Position numbers and translations under genes: made by a program | Assembly: GCA_030737875.1 (NCBI GenBank) | Contig: CM060909.1 | Location: 29,099,659-29,163,658, forward strand | Length of the DNA: 64,000 bases | Direction of reading: 5' to 3' | From: Allium sativum | Lineage: Eukaryota > Streptophyta > Magnoliopsida > Asparagales > Amaryllidaceae | The notes under the pieces: generated by a model | The model's input: the letters and a program-made list of their open reading frames with translations, nothing else | What the model was told of the DNA's origin: nothing | Databases searched by the model: none | Shown here: positions 35,601-46,740 of the stretch, in pieces | Numbering within the stretch: position 1 is the first letter of the stretch | Layout: each line of letters starts with the position of its first letter

Positions 35601-36765
35601 CCAAAGAGATAAGTGACTTCCGTAGTCCCGGAACATAGCGCACATTAGTGAGAGTACGAATCACTCCGTCAAACATTCGAATTTGCACGGATCCAATGCC
35701 TTTCGACTTGCAAACTGCACCATTTCTCATAAAAATTGAATTTCCTTCTCGATCAACATAAGAAGAAAAACAATTCCTATTAGGCGTCATGTGATATGAA
35801 GCCATCGAATCAAGCACCCAATCGCTGCCCGAAACATCCGATGCAACAGCCGACAAAACATCTATGTCTTCCTCACCGACATCTCTCTCCACCGCAACTG
35901 ATGAAGATGCTACTTCCTTCTTCCCCTTGTCTGGACAATCATTCTTCCAGTGACCAGGTTTCTTACATATAAAGCACTTGTCATTTCTTTCCTTCGATTT
36001 TTCTCTTCCACCGGGCTTCTTAGACTTAGAACGCCCTCAGTTTCCCTTCTTCTCTGACTTTTCTTTCTCCGCAAATAAACCTTGACCATTACCAGCACCA
36101 ATACTACCATCACTCAGCTCCTTCATCTGATCTCGTAATTCCTCACTAAGAAGACCCGTCTTGACATCATTTAGAGTCAATGTATTCCGGCCATAGATCA
36201 AACTATTTGAGAACCCAGTATAGCGTTCAGGCAACGAACATAGCAATATCATCGTCTTTTGCTCCTCCTCAATCTTCAAATCTACCGCCTTCATCTTCAT
36301 TAGCAAATCATCAAACACATTTAAGTGCGCCTTTAGCGAAGTTCCTTCCTTCATCTTGTAGGTAAAGAAAGTCCGCAACAAGATCAGTCGATTTGTGAGT
36401 GACTTCTTCATATAAAACTCCTCCAACTTGTTCCAAATACCTTTAGCATTCGTCTCACCACTAATTTCGGAAATAACATTCTCCCCCATGGCAAGTTGAA
36501 GTGTAGTGAATGCCCACTCTTCCATTTCTTCTCTCTCTACATCTGGGATGTCCTCTGGCGATAAATGTGTATCAAATACCACCTGATGTACCCGATTCCG
36601 CCTAAGAACCGCTTTCATCTTCCATTTCCTCTTTTCGAAATCATTATCGCCATTCCACTTGTCGATAACCAATTGTGAACCAGCAGCTGCATACGACCCA
36701 TGTACATAAGGAGCTACACCACTTGGACCACCTGTTGATGGATTATTTGAACCTGATTCCAGCAT
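32659..36765 (-). pseudogene. Copia gag-pol polyprotein with stops and frameshifts
   Basis: Domains follow in copia order on the minus strand. Gag: 36765-36037, then a CCHC knuckle CFICKKPGHWKNDC near 35930-35975. Protease: active-site segment WVLDSMASYHM near 35810. Integrase: a GAG-preintegrase stretch (RLWHLRLGH) and catalytic core (HTDVWGPAP, SDNGGEY, SNGVAERMNRTLLE). Reverse transcriptase: ENRAIGCKWIYKVK, LEQLDVKTAFLHGDL, SLYGLKQS and YVDDMLIA. RNase H: CDSDYAGDRDRRKPTSGY and ALSTTEAELIA. Premature stops lie near 36034, 35593, 35236 and 33750, and frameshifts near 34000 and 33603. The protease triad DSG reads DSM. The full protein, about 1,300 aa, would supply all functions for retrotransposition; this copy cannot. 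Confidence 0.93.
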
Positions 36766-36785
36766 TTCTACAACTATCTTCCAAC

Positions 36786-36803
36786 ACCAATTCTATGATA
36801 CCA
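36786..36803 (-). other. Primer-binding site of the copia element
   Basis: Minus strand TGGTATCATAGAATTGG lies two bases inside the 5' LTR. TGGTATCA is complementary to the 3' end of initiator tRNA-Met. Confidence 0.85.
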
Positions 36804-36805
36804 AA

Positions 36806-37419
36806 TGTTGTGGAGAAAATTTGATTCAAGACCGCTTAAATCAAAAATCCCCAACGCCGCGAAAAACGAGATCGTGGTAATAGTGAAAAAACAACCAATC
36901 GAACAATCTCAATCTTATCCAAGCCAATCACAATCACCAAACAATTGAAATAATAGAGCAATAACGAGAAACTAAATCACACAGGGATTTATAGTGGTTC
37001 CACCGACGTCTTATCAGTGTACGTCCACTTTGAGAGAGAAACCTTTATTAATATCAATAGAAGAGTACAAGAGATTGATTACAATGATCAAATTTACTAG
37101 AAAATTTTGATTTTGTGGAGAAAGGAATTGAAGAAGATTAGGATTGCCTAAACCCTAATTAGAATAATCTTAGATCTAATCTCTTGATTTGTGATCCCCC
37201 TCCTTTTGTATTCGATGTAACTTATATAGGCATAGAGAAGTATATGGAAATTCCCAAAATTTCCTCCAAAATTTCCTCTAGATCCAAAATATTCTCTAGA
37301 TCCAAAATATCCTTCAGATCCAAAATATCCTCTAGATCCAAAATATTCTCTACATCCAAAATATCCTCCAGATCCAAAATATCCTCTAGATCTAACACAT
37401 AGTATCGCATACTTCAACA
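36806..37419 (-). mobile_element. 5' LTR of the copia element
   Basis: TGTTGTGGAG ... TTCAACA, 614 bp, with seven 18-bp units at about 37277-37400. The phrase TTTATAGTGGTTCCAC and the TCCACTTTGAGAGAG block are shared with the other LTR. Confidence 0.93.
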
Positions 37420-37424
37420 CAAAC

Positions 37425-39217
37425 TTGTCGACGTCATTAGTATATGCTATGTGATGCCAAAGACAAAAGGTTATAATCAGTTTTTAGATGCAAAATTAAC
37501 ATTTATTCACGCTTTAACAGATCCTATGATATAAACATCTAGCTAATAAAACACCTTATTTCCCATTAACATAAAATAATGTGCATCAGTGCATGTGAAG
37601 TGGTTATATTTCTTTATTCTAAATGCTTGCTATCTACCATCTTAAATTAAAACTTTTTTTACATACGAACTGTGGCTTTTCTATGCTGCATATAGTTGTA
37701 TAATCGCTACTACCATCATTGGAACATGTAAAATATATGATATGCTTACCATAAGTTTTGCTGGATAATTGAATTAATATATTGATCAAATCCCCCCAAT
37801 ATTTAGAATCTTCAAAATAACTTATTTGGATTTTGATCATTCTAACTAATTTATGTAAACTCAATATGGTACAATCTTAAACTCAATTTTCTTTTCTTTT
37901 TGACTAGTTGAAGCCTTGGTAGATAAATTAGTGGATGATTAAATATCACGAGTTTGAACCGTGATGACGGTGATGGATATTTAACATTATGTATGGAGTA
38001 CTAATTTTAAATTTGATATGTATACTTGCATCAAAATCATTGTAAATAGCACTATTTGCACTACCGTTTTTTTAACTAGTCATGAAAAATGGAATCAATT
38101 AAAAAAAATAAACAAACAAAACCAAACCAGAAACAGAAGAAGAAGAAAGGAAAAGAAAAAATAAATAGAAATATTGAATATAAAGCTGGTATTGGTAAAA
38201 ACATTGGTTCCGTGAACCAATTTGATTAGTGATTTGACACTCATCCACCTACATAGTAGAGTCAATGTACGAGATTGTGCAACTGATTCGCTCTTTATCA
38301 TTTATTGATTCGTGTTACTTAATCTAACAACCCAAAATAACTAGTTAAAGTAAAGTGTAGTAATTTTGCTAAACAGATAGCAGAAAGTCCTGCTCCTTTC
38401 ATGCCAGTCTTAACTTTTTCATATGCACGAGAGGGAGAGCCGTACAAAAAAGAAACAACACAAATTAAACTAAAATGAAATTAAAATAACTGGATGGTAA
38501 AAGGAAAACCACAAAACATGACGGTAAAAAGGAAAAAAATAACCGGATTAACGGGGCAGGTAAAATTTGCAGCTTAATGAGTTAGATTAAAATTAAAATC
38601 TCTCTAGTCTATAGTTTGGCTTACACATGAGAAGATTAATAGGGCAGGTAAAATCTGTATATACCCTGTAGTACATAGTCTATGATTTTTGTTGATTGAT
38701 TTCATCTACTTTTAAGCGATTCTTTAAAACATAAGTTCATAAACTAAACTGCAAAGTGATTACATATTCATAAATCAGAAGAATAGAAAATGGAGGACGA
38801 CTAATCATAAGTCTGAATGCTAATTAGACTTACTAATTATTTATCCTTGATTTCCAAGGATTACATGATGCCAGAATTACAAGAAGTTTGTCCTCTGATC
38901 AGTTCTTAGATCGACGATTAAAGAGTAAAAATAAATCCTTTTGTGAATTGCTTCAATCAATATTACTCTGTGATAATTCTTTATACATAGGATGGAGTTT
39001 CTTATGTTTTCTATGTTGTTTATGTTGGAAAGTTTTAATATTAAAGTTCTTTTATCCAAAAGTTTTGATAATACTTATCAATCACCTTGCTTTAGAAATG
39101 CAAATTGTGAATGGTTGTTTACAAAAAAAACTAACTGTGAATGGTTGGTGGCAAAAAAACTAACTGTGATCTATTTCCTTTTTGCATTCTGCAACTGTCA
39201 AATTTTCACTGGGAATG
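37425..39217. other. Unassigned CACTA-internal spacer
   Basis: AT-rich, with no recognised gene. The phrase GGGCAGGTAAAAT(T/C)TG occurs twice (about 38555 and 38643), a small local duplication. Short frames here are not supported by any motif. Confidence 0.5.
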
Positions 39218-39225
39218 AATAATTT

Positions 39226-40703
39226 CAGTGGTCAAACTAGTCAATAACTCAGCATACTTTTAATATGATGATCTGCCCGTAGAATATTGAATCCAATATG
39301 AATTGAATTGTAAAATTGTTTCTCTCTCTTGAAGAGATGTACTGACTGAGAAGAGAATGACAGACTAAGTTGTATTATTTCAAAATAATTGATGTACAAA
39401 GTAATCGGTTTCTTATATAGAGAAGCCTGATACATAACTAATAGATATTTGGCTGAACATCTGAGCCAGGCAAGATATGACTAAAAGCAGTGTAACTAAA
39501 TGGACGTGCCTCAACCAGGATACGAGAGAATCTAGTAATTGCTCTCACGTGATCCTATTTATCTTGATAGTTTTTGTCGCGGTAATTTTGGATTGACAGA
39601 AACGCATTGCGTTTGATGGGAAAATAAAAAATAAGCTTCAGTTAAGTTGCATGCCATCAAATGCAATTGTGTTGGGCACTTGAAACTAAAATGCCAAAAG
39701 GCAGGCTTGTTTTTAAACCCGCTATCTTTTTGTTGGCTATCCTCCATTGTCTTCTTTTGATCTCCTGAAAGAGATGTCATGTATCTCGGAATAGCGACTC
39801 CCTCTGTGACAATTTTTCGTAGATTTTGTGATCGAAAATAGGTCTTCATTCTGATGGATCAAAATTCATAATATTCTCCATAAAAAATTAGAAGAGGTAA
39901 GGAAAAGCGGTTGAAATCGTAACTCATGGTTGTAAGGAGGAAAGATTACGCATAGTGATATGATCGAACTTAGTTTTGATACCACTGATGGTTTGTTTAT
40001 TAGGAATAGAGTAAATAGTTGTTATTTGTTTTAGGTAAATAAGCTTTATTAGTTTTCTTTGTTTTGTTACAACTGCTACTCAAGCCAAGATTAAAATTTA
40101 TAGGAAGCTGAGATTGGTGTTACAGACTTCTGAATTTTTCTTCATTTGTTTTACAATGATTTTTCTAGATGTTCTAGACAATTCTAACTTAATTACAATT
40201 ACGAAATATAATTAGAATAGCCTAGAATAAAGTCTTCTATATGTTTCTGAATACAAGTTTCTTAGAAAATTCTAGAAATGTGCATCAACTTCTAAACATG
40301 GGTTTGATGCGTGTATTTGTATTAACTCTGTAAACATGAAAAGTGGCTAATGTTTTTAGAATTCTCTGGGTTGATAAACATTAATATGTCGGTTTGCTAA
40401 TGTTTCAACATTTTGATTTCGAAATTTGGATATTTAAGTTTTATATTTGTTATCTTTTGAACTGTATGGTCTATGCAGAATGTTTATTGATTATGCAATT
40501 TAAGGGTCGTAAGTCGGATACAATGAGCTAGTGTTAAGTGGCTAAAATGGTCATCATGTCTTCGTATATGCGAGTAAGAGCGTGTGTATCTTCATGTTCT
40601 CTTCTATCGTTTCAAAGCTCCTTCAGCAACTAATGTTTTATGCCCCCGGCAATAATGTTTGTTAATTTTGTGTCTGCCGAGTTATTGACTAGTTTGACCA
40701 CTG
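39226..40703. mobile_element. Non-autonomous hAT element with 25-bp perfect terminal inverted repeats, 1.5 kb
   Basis: The ends begin CAGTGGTCAAACTAGTCA and continue as a perfect inverted repeat through AATAACTC (39226-39250 and 40679-40703). The 8-bp target duplication AATAATTT lies at 39218-39225 and 40704-40711. The interior is AT-rich without transposase. It lies in the giant CACTA element about 270 bp upstream of its TNPA-type gene. Confidence 0.88.
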
Positions 40704-41089
40704 AATAATTTCAGCAAGCTAAATAACTTAAAAATACCGAGTTATTGACTAGGATTGAATAATTTCAGCAAGCCAACTCTTCTATTATTTAGCTGTATAA
40801 TATATTTTTTTTGTTGTTCTTTAACCTGACTATACAACTATGTGTGGTGCACCTATATTCACTTCTTTTGTTCATTTTTGTCTCGAGTTTTCATTTGTTG
40901 TTATTAAATGCTTTTATTCCATGTTTTTGCAGAAAAATGATATGCATACAAGCAATGTACGCACTCGTCATTAATTGAAGAATGAAATATCTCGGAAGTA
41001 TAAGCCAAAAGGAAAATATATTGTGCCAATTTATGAATCTTTTCATGTAGAGAAAGAACAAGAATTAAGGCCCAACATCATACGAATGC

Positions 41090-41275
41090 CATGTGAAGAA
41101 ATTGAAGTGCCTTATGCAGAAAATGAAATGCGCGGAGAGAATGAAATGCCTTGCGAAGATAATGAGAAGCGTGAAGGAAATGAAATGCCATGTAATAAAA
41201 ATGAGATGCGCGAAGAAATTGAAAAGCGTGAAGAATGTGAAATGGCTTATGAAGAGAATGTTGTTACCGAAATGG
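41090..41275 (+). repeat. Acidic coding repeat in the first TNPA-type exon
   Basis: About five imperfect units of roughly 33-36 bp encode variants of NEMPCEDNEKRE. They lie just upstream of the Transposase_24 segment and probably form a flexible, charged region. Confidence 0.7.
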
Positions 41276-44200
41276 AAATCGAGAAGTCAATTGAACCATT
41301 AAATCTTGAGAGTCAAATTGAAGTAGAATTCAATGAGGCAGGCATACCGATAGGAGAAGGCTCAGTCCACTTATCTTCTTATCTTGGACCACTAGTAAGG
41401 GAGCATGTTCCGGTTACACTTAGCGATTGGAGGCTTCTAAGCGATGAACTAAAAACTATCTTGTGGGATTCCATTCAGGTAACAAAAATTTATATTTACG
41501 GAAATGATTTATTTAACAAAATGTTCTTTTAAATTCATTTTAATATGAAATAACACTAGTTTTTTCCTTTTGATTTGTAGGCTAGATTTAAATTGGAGGA
41601 TGAATGGCAAAAAACGACCATATTTCAGCAAATGGGAACCATTTGGAGAACTTCAAAAAGTAGATTGGTTCGAAAAATAATTAGAGCATCGACGGAAGAG
41701 GAAAGACTTACTTTGAAACCATACAACATAAAAAATGTCAAGGAGTGGAGAAAGTTTGTAAAGGAGAAAACAAGTTTGGAGTTTAAGGTAAAATACTTAC
41801 ACTTAAATTCAAGTGCAAAATATTAATATCAAACATGGTGTTAATTATATAGCACTAATAATTATTTAGTAGAAAACAGTAATAAAATAGTTTCTAAAAG
41901 TTCGAATAAAAATGAAGTAATCAGCCAAATGAAGAAATGCTCAAGCGTATAAAGATATTTTATACCGTCAAGTGGAAAGCAGGTCAGGTTAATCAAGACA
42001 AAACCATCCAGCCTGCTTTAGTATTGTAAAGTAAACTATGCATTTAAATACTTATGTAAACTGAGAGCATGTATTATTATTATTTTGTATCAAAATTTAG
42101 CAATAACACGGATATTTGAATGTTGCTTCGAGTAGTTTTTCCACAGATATTCTGAATGTTGCTTCAGAATATTTGAATTTTGCTTCGAGTAGTTTCTCCA
42201 TAGATATTCAACCTCAGTTTTTAACATGGATTGTGAGAACTAAGCAACATTGACCTTCAAATATTTTAAAATGTAAGACTGTAAGCAAGAGAGATTAGAA
42301 AAAAATAAAAATCAAACAGATCCTTTAACATATTGACTTGAGGGTTTAGGTTTTACTGAAAATATAATTTGTCTATGGTGAAAAAACTTCAAATAGGTTT
42401 ATTTTCAAAAAATCAGTAGTAGAAGATTAAGATAAATTTACCAAGTGACACTAATGAACATGCATGGGTCGCTTGAGAAATTAAGATTAAATGGGCATTA
42501 GTCATCATCTATATGAAATAGCGTGCTGCTTTAATTAGATGTTACTAGTTTTATTGCCATTAGTAAAAGGATTGTATTTATCTTTAACGACCCGTATTTT
42601 CAGTGATATAATAATTAATTTATTTAATGATTTAAATAGTGATATAGAGAATTTAATGGTTGTTTAATTAAACAATAGTGAATATTTAATTAATATAATA
42701 ATATATTTAATTTTTGAAATAATCAGAAATAGTGGAATTCACAAAATGGTGTGAATTGGATCATATGTGATATTTAATTCTATTTAGAATTGAATTAGAA
42801 TGAAAAATATATTATTTGAAAGAAGTTTGAACGTATAATTATATTATAATTAAAATCTAGCTCGAAATGGCGCGGCAGTTCGCTGTTTGACGATTTGAAC
42901 TTCAACTGAATATACCGGGTCCGTTTTAAATCGGATTTTTGTGAAACAAGAAACGTTCGGAGCCGCTGAAGTATATTTTTCTAGCGGAAGAGAAAAATCG
43001 GGATTTTATTGTGTAGATTTTGAGATATGTCCAAATCAAATTTCCAAATAGTCGCTATAGAATCGTTTATCGACCGTAACAGTTTATTTGATATTACTAG
43101 ATATTAGTCTCGAATTTAGATAAGACTCTTTTGAGACATAGTGATAAATTAGTTTTTAGAATTTTACTGTAATTTTTAATTAATTAAATACCCAACTTTT
43201 TATTTGGAGTATTTTGCACCCTATATCAATATTTCGAGGTTTTACAATATAAGTTAACCTACCGATATTATTATATTTTTGGGATCGTGGCACCTCGCTG
43301 GACACGACCGTATTCTCATATCTGTCCTTAGCGGCTCGACGTAACGCAGTATAACTAAAGTGTACTTGGCACCCTTTGTGTTTGAGAGATTTTATAAAAC
43401 ACGTTGATAACATTTGCTAAGTTATTGTCATGCCACATTGTATAATGTATGCATTTCTTATAGTATAAGCTTTAGTTCTTTCCTTTTCATAATGCCATTC
43501 CCTAGTCCTACCATTACACGCAAGCTGCATGCCAACGATGTGAACCAACCAAGATTTTCCATTACAACCTCATAACCCTATGACTTATAGGATACAAGAG
43601 CCATGCCAAAAATCAAATCAATGTGTTTAAATCTCAAGCAAAACATATATAAATATCTACATGGGCGCATGTACTAATGCAAATCTAACAAGTAAGATTT
43701 CGCACAACCGATGTATGATCATTCAAGTCTACGTATTGCTGGAGCATAGACACCTCTATTTTCTATTGATTCCTCTCCAACGCAGTATGCTTAGTACTCC
43801 ATAGACTTTGGCCTTGACACCTAATATCCTTTCAATGCAAATCGTACAGCACACTATTGTCTCCAAACATTTGAATAAAAATATAAATATAAACCGCACT
43901 CCTACCATATCAACTAATGACAAGACCAATCACGACAAACCTATATGTTCTATAACTTAATGACCAAAGAAGATTTACCAACTCTATCAGCTTCAATCCT
44001 CACCTTGATGAAATACCCACCTACTTTGTACGATAATTGAACCATTGACCCTGATGCACATGTATCCATGCAGGTATACAGTAGATATCCACATGCTAAA
44101 CTGAATTCTCATATGCCTACAATGTATTCACTGTCACGCTTCCCTCCTATTGATTCAACCCCAAGGAAACGCTGCATCGTTTGTTCAAATCATACAGCAA

Positions 44201-44420
44201 ATTGCCATGAGACTTCAAATCACAGTACTAAGTTTTGTTTCAGCTACTCTAACACCTACTCCTTGAGTACAAGGCAACTAAGCCTATAAAAAAACCCGCA
44301 CGTTGTTTCCTCTTTAGTCTCCTTTTAGCAAACCTCCGACTCAAGTTAATGGCGTAAAAATATAAAATCAAATTTGAAACAAAATACAAAACTATTTATT
44401 CGTTACACACCTCTCCCCGT

Positions 44421-44756
44421 TTGCTTTCCATTGATGCACTTTTCATTCAGCTCGGTCGATCTCTCCTGGGGAGTACGGATTGGCGCAGCGTTCAGGGTAT
44501 GGAAGTGGCGTTGGCAGGTCAGTACGGGTGCAGGCGAAGTAATGGCGAGTTCGAGCTGGAGTTGAGGAGGTTGAGCTTGCAGTCATGGGAACGTTATGTG
44601 AGGAATGGCACGTGTGTTGTGAAGAACGTGAACTGGAAATATAAAATTGGTGAAGGATTTGAGGAGCGGATGTTTACAGAAGTGGAGAAAATGATTTCAC
44701 AGTATAAAAAGGGGAGAGCGGATGTGTTTTTATGGTGGGTTGTTGAGCCAAATTAA
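44421..44756 (+). CDS. Unrecognised 111-codon ORF within the solo LTR
   Basis: A non-repetitive, reasonably balanced product (RSNGEFELELRRLSLQSWER, then MFTEVEKMISQYKKGRADVF) with base composition unlike the AT-rich surroundings. A TATA-like CCTATAAAAAAAC lies at 44282-44294. The segment has no counterpart that I can see in the related LTR at 59379, so it may be part of a secondary insertion. On the other strand GGGGAGAGGTG followed by TGTAACG (44401-44418) looks like a polypurine tract and LTR start. Function unknown; it may not be a gene. Confidence 0.2.
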   Translation: MLSIDALFIQLGRSLLGSTDWRSVQGMEVALAGQYGCRRSNGEFELELRRLSLQSWERYVRNGTCVVKNVNWKYKIGEGFEERMFTEVEKMISQYKKGRADVFLWWVVEPN

Positions 44757-45319
44757 AGGTAAAGCCCAAATATTATTTAAATAGAAATTTATTTGAAATC
44801 AAATATAGATGCAAATTGAAATTGAAATATCTTCTACCCACATTATCAGAATTGCGAATGGATAGATCTGTTGAGATCGTATGGACGGTGGCTACACCAT
44901 GAAACTGACCGAGAGTGAATTAGAGCTCGTTTGGATTTATGGTGAAATTTAACGCCTAAAGTAAATCAATGACCGATAATTGTTATTTAACAATAACCGT
45001 CCAAGGTGAGTAAAACTCACTAACTCTTCTCAGTTATATTTTTCTAACGTATTTTCAGAAATGATAAATGATGGTTGTTTGCTATGTGTTGACTGTTTGG
45101 TTGAACTGCTAGTTAGTTGGTTGAAAATATCGATAACGATATTTATTAATCGAATATTGATTTTGTTTATCAGAATATCTCATATTCGTGTTATTCACAA
45201 GATTAATATCTATGGATGCAGGGAAACAGGTCGGAGGAATCCGACAGGGTTCCTCAACATTTATTTTACTGTTTTTCATATATTATGTTATATGATGTGA
45301 TATGAAATCTGTTGTTGAT

Positions 45320-45720
45320 TTTATATGTTGGAATGATACCGATCATTGTTATATGGTACGTTAAATACCATAAGGAATACTAGAATGTTAAAAGGGAATT
45401 TTCAATGTTATATTGAAAAAGAAATATTTATAAAATCAAAAGATTTTATAAAAAGAAAATAATTATTTAGAAAATAAATAGATTAAAAAGGAATACTTAA
45501 TGGTTAAACAAATAGAAAGAATTGAAAGGAAATATTTGTAAAACATTTACAAATAGAGATGGAAAGGGAAATATTTACAAATGGATTTAAAAAGGGAAGT
45601 TTATTTGTTAAATAAATAGAAAGATAAAAAGGGATATTTAGTTAGAAAATAAATAAGTAATCATAAAAAGGAAATACTTGAAAGTGAAAAAAATTGTATA
45701 AAAGAGAATTTTATATTTGA
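45320..45720. other. AT-rich purine-biased segment of the solo LTR
   Basis: Repeated AAAAGGGAATATTTA(G/T)AAA-like words on the plus strand with almost no C. No coding content. It resembles the purine-rich repeat zone at 60840-61400 in the LTR at the right edge of the window. Confidence 0.4.
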
Positions 45721-46539
45721 AAGGTTTAGACCCGTGCTTCGCACACAGGTATAACATGATATGGATTTAAAGCAAAGATTTTAAATAGAATCTATTCTAA
45801 CCGATATATTGAGAAGATAAATTTATAAATAATATTCTATAAATTAAATAAAATGTTTATCATTGGATAAATAGAATATATAAGTCAAGACTTATATTGA
45901 GAAGTAAGAATCAATTTCAACATCGATATTTGAAACAGAATAAATGTAGAGTTAATCAAAGGAGTTAATCAGTTAGAGTTAATCAGTTTGAGTAAATCGA
46001 CTAGAGTTAGAATTAATCGAATTAGAGTTAACTGAACATAGTTAATCAAATTAGTATTTAATTGAATATTAGTTATTCAATTAGAGTTGATCGGATATAG
46101 TTATTTGAGATAGAGATAGTCAAACATAGTTATTCAGGATGAGTCGCCATTTCGTACGACTGCTAGCGTAATTCGCAGGGCTACAGATAGCCTTCGGCGG
46201 TCGGATGTTTTCCTGAGGGAATCAGGCGTACCATTGTGATCGCTACGATCTAGGGTCAAGCGAATGGAGTTAAATCGAATATTAGCCATTCGAAATAAAG
46301 TTAAAACAAACATAGTTATTCGAATATAAGTTAATCGAATATTAGTTATTCGATAGGAGTTAAATAAGTTGAGTTAAATAAGTTGAGTTAAATATGTTGA
46401 GTTAATCAAGTAAGTTAATCGAGTGAGTAAATCGAGCTGAGTTAGTCAAGATGAGTTAATCAAACCGAGTTAATCCAAATGAGTTAATCCCAAGGAGTTA
46501 TTCGAAATAGTTTATTCGAATAGAATTAAAGGAGTTAAT

Positions 46540-46740
46540 AGAATATAGTTTATTCGAAAAGAGATAAATCGAATGTAAATCATTCGAAGAGAGATAAATC
46601 GAATGTAAATCATTCGAAGAGAGTCAATCGAATATAAATCATTCGAAGAAAGTTAATCGAATGTAAATCATTCGAAGAGAGTTAATCGAATATAGTTTAT
46701 TCGAAAAGGAGTTATCGAATATAGATTATTCGATAAAAAG
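46540..46740. repeat. About 30-bp tandem repeat (TCATTCGAAGAGAGTTAATCGAA type)
   Basis: About six imperfect units, including AATCGAATGTAAATCATTCG and AAGAGAGATA. Each holds a small inverted repeat (CGAAT ... ATTCG). A looser family of GAGTTAATCGAA words runs from about 45955 to 46700. Confidence 0.75.

Larger units (their letters stand above)
31743..37419 (-). mobile_element. Ty1/copia retrotransposon (Tork-like), nearly complete, 5.7 kb
   Basis: The LTRs are 31743-32338 (596 bp) and 36806-37419 (614 bp), both TGTT...AACA. The flanks CAAAT (31738-31742) and CAAAC (37420-37424) form a target duplication with one mismatch. On the minus strand the primer-binding site TGGTATCATAG lies next to the right LTR and the polypurine tract AGGTGGAG next to the left LTR. 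The internal region encodes gag, protease, integrase, RT and RNase H in copia order. The LTRs are very similar by eye, suggesting a fairly recent insertion, yet the coding region has several stops and two frameshifts. It lies in the giant CACTA element. Confidence 0.93.

Noticed and set aside
36180..36365. Plus-strand ORFs across the copia gag-pol region (also 34138-34365, 34760-34999, 34948-35259)
   Set aside because: They are antisense shadows of the well-supported minus-strand copia polyprotein.
37905..37975. Possible SINE head (GCCTTGGTAGATAAATTAGTGG ... GAGTTTGAACC)
   Set aside because: The B-box-like part departs from the consensus and no A tail or target duplication is visible.
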